Assembly: GCA_002747395.1 (NCBI GenBank) | Contig: PDPE01000010.1 | Location: forward strand, 1-39,799 | Source of the DNA: Pseudomonadota bacterium | GTDB lineage: Bacteria; Pseudomonadota; Gammaproteobacteria; Pseudomonadales; Oleiphilaceae | Direction of reading: 5' to 3' | Length of the DNA: 39,799 nt | Shown here: piece by piece, positions 24,187-30,471 of the stretch | Layout of the letters: each line of letters begins with the position of its first letter | Numbering within the stretch: the first letter of the stretch is position 1 | Position numbers and translations under genes: made by a program | The notes under the pieces: model-generated | What the model saw: only the letters and a program-made list of their open reading frames with translations | Told to the model about the DNA's origin: nothing | Database searches by the model: none

Positions 24187-25329
24187 ATGGACTTTGATAA
24201 ACTGTTACGTCTGATGGTGGAAAAGGGCGGTTCGGATTTGTTTATTACCGCCGGAGTACCACCGAGTATCAAAATTAACGGGAAGATCATGCCCGTGACC
24301 AAAACCGCACTGACACCGGAGCAAACCCGGGAAACCGTTTTGGGCTGTATGACTGATGATCAGCAAGAGTTATTTCAGGTTCAGCATGAGTGCAATTTTG
24401 CAATCAGTGCGAGAGGAATCGGCCGTTTCCGTGTCAGTGCCTTTTACCAGCGTAATCTGGCCGGAATGGTGCTGCGGCGTATCGAAACCAATATTCCGAA
24501 AATTGAAGACCTCAGGCTGCCCGACTCTTTGCGCCAGTTATCCATGACCAGGCGTGGTCTGATTATTTTTGTTGGTGCCACGGGTACCGGCAAATCAACC
24601 TCTCTGGCGGCCATGATCGGTCACCGAAACCGGAACAGCAAAGGCCATATTATTTCCATTGAGGATCCCATTGAATTTATTCATCAGCATCAGGGCTGTA
24701 TCGTCACCCAGCGCGAGGTAGGTATAGATACAGACAGCTTTGATGTTGCCTTGAAAAACACCTTGCGTCAGGCACCTGACGTGATTCTAATCGGTGAGGT
24801 CAGATCCGCTGAAACCATGAACCATGCTCTGGTATTTGCTGAAACCGGTCACCTGTGTTTATGTACCTTGCACGCCAACAATGCGAACCAGGCGCTGGAT
24901 CGGGTTATCAACTTCTTTCCTCCGGAGCATCATAACCAGGTGTGGATGGACCTGTCGTTGAACCTCAAGGCAATTATTGCCCAGCAACTGATACCGACCC
25001 CGGATGGAAAGGGGCGGCGGGCAGCGATAGAGGTGATGATCAACACGCCACTGGCGGCCGATATTATTCGGAAAGCCGAGGTGCACAAGCTGAAAGAATT
25101 GATGACCAAGTCCCGCGAGATGGGTATGCAGACCTTCGATCAGGCACTTTACGATCTTTATTCGGCGGGTGAAATCACCTATGAAGACGCCCTGGCTCAC
25201 GCGGATTCAGCCAACGATTTGAGGTTGTTGATCAAACTGGGCAATGAAACTGATTCCGAATCCCTGGGTTCTTCCATTGACAAGCTGATGGTGGTGGAAG
25301 ACGACGACCCGGGAATCACTTTCAGATAA
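24187..25329 (+). CDS. pilU: PilT-like accessory retraction ATPase PilU
   Basis: 380 residues, a normal PilU length. It helps PilT retract type IV pili under load. Walker A GATGTGKSTSLAAMI, Asp box SIEDPIEFIHQHQG, Walker B LIGEVRSAETMNHALVFAETGH and the CTLHANNANQALDR His box are all intact. The tail after about residue 340 is acidic (LMVVEDDDPGITFR), as in other PilU proteins. I start at the ATG at 24187, 6 nt after a GGGGGG run; a GTG one codon upstream is also possible. The gap from pilT holds two near copies of TTTAATC(G/A)GG. Confidence 0.96.
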   Translation: MDFDKLLRLMVEKGGSDLFITAGVPPSIKINGKIMPVTKTALTPEQTRETVLGCMTDDQQELFQVQHECNFAISARGIGRFRVSAFYQRNLAGMVLRRIETNIPKIEDLRLPDSLRQLSMTRRGLIIFVGATGTGKSTSLAAMIGHRNRNSKGHIISIEDPIEFIHQHQGCIVTQREVGIDTDSFDVALKNTLRQAPDVILIGEVRSAETMNHALVFAETGHLCLCTLHANNANQALDRVINFFPPEHHNQVWMDLSLNLKAIIAQQLIPTPDGKGRRAAIEVMINTPLAADIIRKAEVHKLKELMTKSREMGMQTFDQALYDLYSAGEITYEDALAHADSANDLRLLIKLGNETDSESLGSSIDKLMVVEDDDPGITFR

Positions 25330-25343
25330 AGGCAATCCGACTT

Positions 25344-25364
25344 GCCCTGACTTGAAAACAGGGC
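25344..25364. terminator. Hairpin between convergent pilU and protease genes
   Basis: GCCCTG (25344-25349) pairs with CAGGGC (25359-25364) around a 9-nt loop in the 49-bp convergent gap. No T-run on either side; a weak bidirectional terminator is the likeliest role. Confidence 0.4.
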
Positions 25365-25378
25365 GCCGGTGTCACCTG

Positions 25379-26371
25379 TTATTCACAGCGTTGGGCCACC
25401 TCTCCGGGTGAAACCCCGTTTGCTGACAGGTAGTCAAGCAGGTCTGAGCCTCCCAGGGCGAAATTGATCCTGGCAGGAGGGTCGCCCGGAGTGGCGGTGA
25501 AGGTGTTGATACCGACCACAGCGCCACACCGGTTGACCAGCGGGCCTCCACTGTTGCCCCCGTGAATTTCAGCGGTGTGTGAGAGTGTCGGTACATGATA
25601 CTTGGAATCACTGACAGAGCTGACGATGCCGTCCGTCATGATAAACGGAGGCAGTGTGCGCTGGTCAAGGTCAACCAGGCTGGAAATGACTTCCCGATAA
25701 ACACCCGGGTAGCCGGCCGAAACCACTTCCATCAGTTGATTGACTTCGGGAGTGATGGCCAGGGTGCCAGGTGCGGTGAATCCGTCAACACGAAGTAACG
25801 CATAATCTCTGCCACCGAAACTGCGTTGATAGTCAGTAGCCACTTTTTTTGCCTTTGCCGCTTTCCCGGCGTATTCGCTGTAAACGTGCAGAGTGCCCGG
25901 ATCGATGCCGTCTACGACATGCGCGTTGGTCACTATTTCGTCCTCTGAAACGAAAAAGCCGGTACCGGTATTAAACTGTTTGCGACCACCTGTTCCACCG
26001 GTCTCGCCAATGACCAGTACCACTGCCCTGGTAATCCTGTCATGCAGCCGGGTTGTAGACAGCCGGTTGCCAGTGTCGGTCGTTGAATCAGGGGAGGCAT
26101 CAGTGCCGGCCTCACAGACCTCTCGGGACAGCGCCGCTCTGGTTTGCTCAATGGAGGAGCGTAACACCCGGTTACGTTGTTGCTGCATGGACAGAATGGC
26201 TTCCAGGTCTGGCTGATCGTCGGTAACACTGGGATAAACGATACTTTCCCGAGGCTTGAGCAGCCAGGCAGCCAGGGCGATAAAAAGTGCCAGCAAGATT
26301 ACCCCGACCGGCCAGGCGGGCCGAGTGACATACCAGGGCAGGGAAGATTGACTGGATCTGGTCGTTTTCAT
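25379..26371 (-). CDS. Membrane-anchored trypsin-like serine protease (S1, no PDZ)
   Basis: 330 residues from the ATG at 26371, which overlaps the upstream SrfA-like stop (ATGA) and has GGAG upstream. One N-terminal membrane helix (about 20-38) is followed by a polar stretch and a chymotrypsin-fold domain. The catalytic triad is visible: His in TNAHVVDG (about 151), Asp in GRDYALLRV (about 189), Ser in HGGNSGGPLVN (about 274). GFFVSEDEIVT and INFALGG also fit the HtrA-like trypsin-2 family, but no PDZ domain follows and the protein ends soon after the protease domain. It should act in the periplasm while tethered to the inner membrane. Last gene of the six-gene cassette; substrates unknown, with the Cys-rich and Ig-like partner domains as possible targets. 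Confidence 0.88.
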   Translation of the reverse strand: MKTTRSSQSSLPWYVTRPAWPVGVILLALFIALAAWLLKPRESIVYPSVTDDQPDLEAILSMQQQRNRVLRSSIEQTRAALSREVCEAGTDASPDSTTDTGNRLSTTRLHDRITRAVVLVIGETGGTGGRKQFNTGTGFFVSEDEIVTNAHVVDGIDPGTLHVYSEYAGKAAKAKKVATDYQRSFGGRDYALLRVDGFTAPGTLAITPEVNQLMEVVSAGYPGVYREVISSLVDLDQRTLPPFIMTDGIVSSVSDSKYHVPTLSHTAEIHGGNSGGPLVNRCGAVVGINTFTATPGDPPARINFALGGSDLLDYLSANGVSPGEVAQRCE

Positions 26372-27750
26372 TGTCCGCGACTCCTTCGCTCGAATACGGC
26401 ATATACTGGCCTGGTACCTTTTTGCAGCAGGGTGCACTTTGCCTTGCCCTTGTCTCCCAGCTTGCATTCAACGGTATGGCTTTTGTAGCTGGATGGCCAG
26501 GTCGGGCAGGCGGCGGGAGTTGCCTTGACGTGTAACACACAAATGTCACCGGTTTTTTTGAAGGTTGCCGATGCCTGTCCCTTGCACTCACTGCCATCGG
26601 CCTCGATGATGCCAATCTGCCCCTCGCCCTGACCGTCAAAGTCATAGTTGACCCTGACGGGTTCACCGGATTTGGAATTGCGTAATTCGTTAGAGCGGGA
26701 TTGCCACCGGCCGGTCAGATTGGCAATGTTGCAACTCTCAACCACGTCTTCAATTTTTGCAGGGGTGGTCGCCTGTTCCGGCTCGGGAGGTGGTTCTGGT
26801 GGCGTGCAGTTGCACTTTTTCTCTGCCAGTGCTGACTGCAATCTGGCCAGCTCGGTTTGCAGTCTGTCTCCTGCCGAGACCGATTGGCGTATTTTGTCCA
26901 GGATTTCCTGGTTTGATGTTGAGACGGGTACCGGAATACCCGGCGACCGATTGAACAGGCTGACAATCAGAGCGATGACGAAAAGCAGTCCGGCGAGAAC
27001 AGCGCTTCCCCACAGGACCTTGCCGGCATACCGAAGCAGATTAAACTCCTGTGCGGGTATTGTTTCTGTCGCGGCGGCTTCAGGGGGAGAATTGTCCCGG
27101 TCAGGGCGGGCTGTCGGTTGGGACTCAAGGCCTGTTTTTTCCAGGGCTGTATCGGCTTTCTTCGGGGCTATATCAGCTTTATCCGGAGCGATGTCGGTTG
27201 TATGCGGAGCGATATCGGCCCTGGCCGGAGGTGCGTTGTCGGTTCTGGCCGGGGGCGGCTCGGTGACTGGAGGCTGCCTGATCTGGATGTATTTTTTCAG
27301 CAGTTCCGGATAGTCCGGCGCACTTTGTACAAAGCCCCAGAATACCACGGTTGGCTGGTTGCCAATCAGGTAGCGGTGAGTGCTCTCGGGCTCACCTGCC
27401 GCTGCGAGCAGGGCCTGGCCAATGGTAAGTTTGCCCGGGTCATTCGTTGCCTGTATATAGCGTTTTGCGAGAGCAGTCAGTTGCTGGCGAATCGAGTCTA
27501 TTCGACCGACAGTTTCGATTTTCTCGCTGTCCGACAGCTCGCCAAATTCTCTGACAGGGCCATCTGCAGTGCTATACCAGTCGATTTTGTCCTGTTGTGA
27601 ATCAAAAACCGGTTCAGCCAGATAGTCCGCAAAATAGTTGCCCAGATCCCGTTGTATCTGCAACCGCAATTGCTGAAAAAACAGATACGCAGGTTTGTCT
27701 GTGGCCACTGAAGACAGGCCAATCCCTGTCGTGGTAATGAGTGCTGCCAA
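26368..27750 (-). CDS. SrfA-like bitopic membrane protein
   Basis: 460 residues from a TTG at 27750, preceded by GGGGAT. The N-terminal ~155 residues (KPAYLFFQQLRLQIQRDLGN, then QDKIDWYSTADGPVREFGEL and HRYLIGNQPTVVFWGFVQ) resemble the N-terminal domain of enterobacterial SrfA as I recall it. Then come a Pro-rich linker with four 7-residue repeats (178-205), one membrane helix (about 241-267), a short coil, and a periplasmic domain with eight Cys starting KKCNCTPPEP and including LTGRWQSRSNELRNSKSGEP. The order suggests cytoplasmic N-terminus and a disulfide-stabilised outer domain. It sits downstream of srfB/srfC-like genes and overlaps the protease by 4 bp. The SrfA assignment is by pattern and context and needs a profile search. 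Confidence 0.7.
   Translation of the reverse strand: MAALITTTGIGLSSVATDKPAYLFFQQLRLQIQRDLGNYFADYLAEPVFDSQQDKIDWYSTADGPVREFGELSDSEKIETVGRIDSIRQQLTALAKRYIQATNDPGKLTIGQALLAAAGEPESTHRYLIGNQPTVVFWGFVQSAPDYPELLKKYIQIRQPPVTEPPPARTDNAPPARADIAPHTTDIAPDKADIAPKKADTALEKTGLESQPTARPDRDNSPPEAAATETIPAQEFNLLRYAGKVLWGSAVLAGLLFVIALIVSLFNRSPGIPVPVSTSNQEILDKIRQSVSAGDRLQTELARLQSALAEKKCNCTPPEPPPEPEQATTPAKIEDVVESCNIANLTGRWQSRSNELRNSKSGEPVRVNYDFDGQGEGQIGIIEADGSECKGQASATFKKTGDICVLHVKATPAACPTWPSSYKSHTVECKLGDKGKAKCTLLQKGTRPVYAVFERRSRGQ
27136..27219 (-). repeat. 7-residue (21-bp) repeats in the SrfA-like linker
   Basis: Four consecutive heptapeptides, ADIAPHT, TDIAPDK, ADIAPKK and ADTALEK, at residues 178-205 just before the membrane helix. 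Confidence 0.85.
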
Positions 27751-27815
27751 ATAGCGATCCCCGTGTGGTGTAATGTCAACCCGACCGTGTCAGGGCCGGT
27801 ATGCGGCCAGGCTGC

Positions 27816-28904
27816 CTAATCCTGGCCCTGCTCGATTCGGCAAATATTTCGTTTCATCATGTCTTCGATCTGTGAGCAACTGTCGATGTTGCCGGTTATC
27901 GGCTGACTGCCGGTATGTCCCGGATTCGCCAGTCGCCAGGTGCATGGATCTTTCGGCCAGTCGCCGACATCGGCATACAGATCCACTTCCTGCCATTTGC
28001 TATGGCCGGTTTGTTTGAGGTAGTCAATGGTGTTACGCAGGGCACTGCCCACTTTTGCAAACTGTCTGCAACGCTTGGCATAGTAAGGGCTGATGCGAGC
28101 GGAAAAGTCGAAAGCGACCAGCAGGGCCTTCACTGCGGCTGTCGTCACCTTTTTATCCAGCCAGGGATAATCTTCCGGGCCAATTGTGCTTTTTACATAG
28201 GGGAGTTTGCGGGTGAAACTGTCAGGATCGATCTCAAGGAAATGGACATTATTGAACTCTTCCGGATAGTGGCTCTTTAACTTGCCCAGGTTGGTAAAAA
28301 AGCTGACCGGCTTTCCGGCAACGAAGATCATGGCGTCAAGATCGCCTTGCAAGACGGCCTGGGCAGCATCCCCCTTGGATGTGTATTCGATCACCGGGTG
28401 GATATTGGCATAGTCAAACAGGGTGACCGCCGTCAACCAGGAGCCGCCTCCCTCGCTGCCGACTGCAACCCGCTTGCCGTCCAGATCAGCCAGTGATTGA
28501 ATGCTTTTTTTGGCGAAGACATGTACCTCTTCCTTGTAAAGTGGAGCCATTAATCGCAATCTGTCTGCCAGCTTTTTATTGTCTGCATCGCCTGAAAACC
28601 GGAGATAACTGAGAATGTCGGATTGAACGATACCAAAACCGGCGTTTTCCTTGCTAGCCATCCTCAGGATATTTTTTAACGAGCCTTTGGAGGCTTTTAC
28701 GTCTACATCTACGCCTGTCCTTTTTGCGATCCGCGCAATGTCTCTGCCTATTTTAATATAGGTACCTGACTGGGAACCGGTGACCATGCCGATAACCTCT
28801 TTGTTCGTGTCACTGTCGCTGGCTGTCGCCGCGAGGGTGGGCAGGGCCAGCATCACCAGAAGAGCCACAAGGGGGCGGGTGAATATGCGATATAGTGTGT
28901 GCAT
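27816..28904 (-). CDS. TAXI-family periplasmic solute-binding protein, orphan
   Basis: 362 residues. Signal peptide (hydrophobic 10-25, likely cut after LAATA). The mature protein starts with the TAXI-type pattern GMVTGSQSGTYIKIGRDIA, then VDVDVKASKGSLKNILRM and GFGIVQSDILSYL, and later VAVGSEGGGSWLTAV. TAXI proteins are the extracytoplasmic receptors of a TRAP transporter class, often for glutamate or other carboxylates. No TRAP membrane subunit is anywhere in the window. The C-terminus is longer than usual, with extra Cys (PCTW, SCSQ, NICR). The ATG at 28904 follows AGAGAG. Lying inside the srf-like cassette, it may serve as a sensor rather than a transporter part; that is inference. Confidence 0.88.
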   Translation of the reverse strand: MHTLYRIFTRPLVALLVMLALPTLAATASDSDTNKEVIGMVTGSQSGTYIKIGRDIARIAKRTGVDVDVKASKGSLKNILRMASKENAGFGIVQSDILSYLRFSGDADNKKLADRLRLMAPLYKEEVHVFAKKSIQSLADLDGKRVAVGSEGGGSWLTAVTLFDYANIHPVIEYTSKGDAAQAVLQGDLDAMIFVAGKPVSFFTNLGKLKSHYPEEFNNVHFLEIDPDSFTRKLPYVKSTIGPEDYPWLDKKVTTAAVKALLVAFDFSARISPYYAKRCRQFAKVGSALRNTIDYLKQTGHSKWQEVDLYADVGDWPKDPCTWRLANPGHTGSQPITGNIDSCSQIEDMMKRNICRIEQGQD

Positions 28905-28951
28905 GTTTTATTCTCTCTAATCTGTATGAATCGTATCTGAAACTGCCTTGC

Positions 28952-30430
28952 CTACCACTCTGTTGTACCCGGCAAAACCGGATCCCGAGCCATGATGGTA
29001 ACGGTTGCTGTTGCGGTTCGACCTTGCGCATCCTGAATCTGATAGCGGAACGAGTCATCACCATTCAGGTCACTTAACCATGTGTACATGATTTGCGTGT
29101 TTTGTTCAATAGTCACCAGACCTCGTGATGGCTTCTGGACAATGGCCACTACCCTGATCTGCTCCCCGGAATCATTCTCCATCACCCTGAGCCGGGCGGG
29201 TTGTCCGGGTTTGACTCGAAAGCGGTCGTCACTCGCAGTCGTTATGCCAGAGTCGAACGGGACTGGTCGGGGCGCTGTCTCGGGTACCGGTTCGGGTACT
29301 GGCTCCGGTTCTGTGGTTTGCGGGGCTGTTGGCTGTGGGGGAGCCGGGAGTGGTTGTTGCTCCGGAGGAGGTGGCGTCTTTGAAACCGGAGATGAGGTCT
29401 GCCTGTTATCAGCCAAAAGCAGATAGAGTATGATGGCGAGCAGAATCAGCACAATTGCTGCAAAAACCACCCAGACCGTTTTGTTGGTTTTCTCTGTCTC
29501 CCGGTTGACCCCGGTTTGCGGGGGCAGGGCAGTCGTGGCACCAGCCCCTGCCTGATCCGGCGAGATGTTCTCCGATGATTCGCCCTGTTTGTCTGGCGTT
29601 ACGTCGGCCGGCTTTTCCTGCCCGGTTCCGGTTTCTTCCTGCCTTGTTCCGGCTTCCTCATGCTCCACTTCGGCTGCTTCTTCCGTCTGGCTTTCATTTG
29701 AGGCTTTCTCGCTGTGAGCGGTGCTGCCGGGCGAAGTGTTTGCTACTGAAAAGCCGTCGTCAACATCGTAGTCTGGTGGCTGGTAGGCTTCCGGTTTGAA
29801 AGCTGCCGAATTGTAATCGCTTTGTTCGGCCTCGCTGTTTGTATCTGTGGTTTCGGTAATATCTGTGGGTTGGGTAATATCTGTGGTTTCGGCAATATCT
29901 GTGGTTTGGGTAATATCTGTCGATTCGGTAATATCGCCGGATTCAGTAATATAGCCATAGGTAATGTCGCCAAAGTTGGCAGGCTGGTGATTGCCGTTGC
30001 TGCTGAAGTGGGGTGGCGAGTCCGGTTCTCGCACTTCTGGCCAGTGAAACACGGCTGTGTGCGCTTTCCCGCCATGTCTCAGATGCAGCTCGTAAGAGCG
30101 GGATTCCATTTCAAATGCGAGATCGGGGGACAGGGCAAATTTGAACCGGTCGCCGGTATCATTGCCGGTGAGCGTTACGCCAAACCGGCATTCTCCGGGC
30201 TGCCAGCCTGATGTGCCCAGAAACTCGTCCTGGCTGCCCGGCTTTTTAAAGGCAACCTGCAAGGGGGAACCATCGTTGATGTCGGGTACGCCCTCAATGG
30301 TGATAATGGCGTTGCCGGGTTCCTGATTGAAATTTTCGGTAACTGAAACGACTCTCACTGATTTTTCCTGTCTGGTTGCCTGTATACCGGTGCTTGTCTG
30401 CGGTGGCTTGTGCTGCGCGTTTTGGGTCAC
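28952..30430 (-). CDS. Single-pass membrane protein with periplasmic Ig/cadherin-like domain
   Basis: About 492 residues from a GTG at 30430 (TTG at 30433 also possible). Counting from the TTG, residues 1-135 form a beta-rich domain (VRVVSVTENFNQEPGNAIIT, GECRFGVTLTGNDTGDRFKF). A Thr/Asp repeat region (166-199) and a long acidic linker follow, then one membrane helix (319-341), a Pro-rich spacer and a C-terminal domain (about 400-485: VKPGQPARLRVMENDSGEQI, GDDSFRYQIQDAQGRTATAT) that resembles Ig/cadherin-like Big_9 repeats. Basic residues before the helix put the N-terminus in the cytoplasm. Third gene of the cassette, 41 bp after the srfC-like gene. No named family for the full protein. Confidence 0.78.
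   Translation of the reverse strand: MTQNAQHKPPQTSTGIQATRQEKSVRVVSVTENFNQEPGNAIITIEGVPDINDGSPLQVAFKKPGSQDEFLGTSGWQPGECRFGVTLTGNDTGDRFKFALSPDLAFEMESRSYELHLRHGGKAHTAVFHWPEVREPDSPPHFSSNGNHQPANFGDITYGYITESGDITESTDITQTTDIAETTDITQPTDITETTDTNSEAEQSDYNSAAFKPEAYQPPDYDVDDGFSVANTSPGSTAHSEKASNESQTEEAAEVEHEEAGTRQEETGTGQEKPADVTPDKQGESSENISPDQAGAGATTALPPQTGVNRETEKTNKTVWVVFAAIVLILLAIILYLLLADNRQTSSPVSKTPPPPEQQPLPAPPQPTAPQTTEPEPVPEPVPETAPRPVPFDSGITTASDDRFRVKPGQPARLRVMENDSGEQIRVVAIVQKPSRGLVTIEQNTQIMYTWLSDLNGDDSFRYQIQDAQGRTATATVTIMARDPVLPGTTEW
29837..29938 (-). repeat. 6-residue (18-bp) TDIT repeats
   Basis: Residues 166-199 of the Ig-domain protein repeat (S/T)(G/T)DIT(E/Q)xT about five to six times, matched by 18-bp DNA repeats such as GTAATATCTGTGGTTTCG on the forward strand. 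Confidence 0.85.
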
Positions 30431-30441
30431 CAAACCCGGGA

Positions 30442-30459
30442 GCCAGGTGAAGACCTGGC
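30442..30459 (-). promoter_or_regulatory. Tight hairpin between srfC-like gene and the next gene
   Basis: GCCAGGT (30442-30448) and ACCTGGC (30453-30459) form a perfect 7-bp stem with a 4-nt loop, ending about 12 nt upstream of the next start codon. It covers the place where a ribosome binding site would be, so it may tune translation of the downstream gene or protect the mRNA end. Confidence 0.5.
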
Positions 30460-30471
30460 ACAGGTTTCTGT

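Noticed and set aside
26368..26467. N-terminal extension of the protease to position 26467
   Set aside because: The extra residues overlap the SrfA-like coding end, and the ATG at 26371 has the ribosome binding site and ATGA coupling.
29082..30075. Cys/Gly-rich forward frames across the repetitive region opposite the Ig-domain gene
   Set aside because: They are translations of the antisense of 18-bp repeats and Pro-rich codons.
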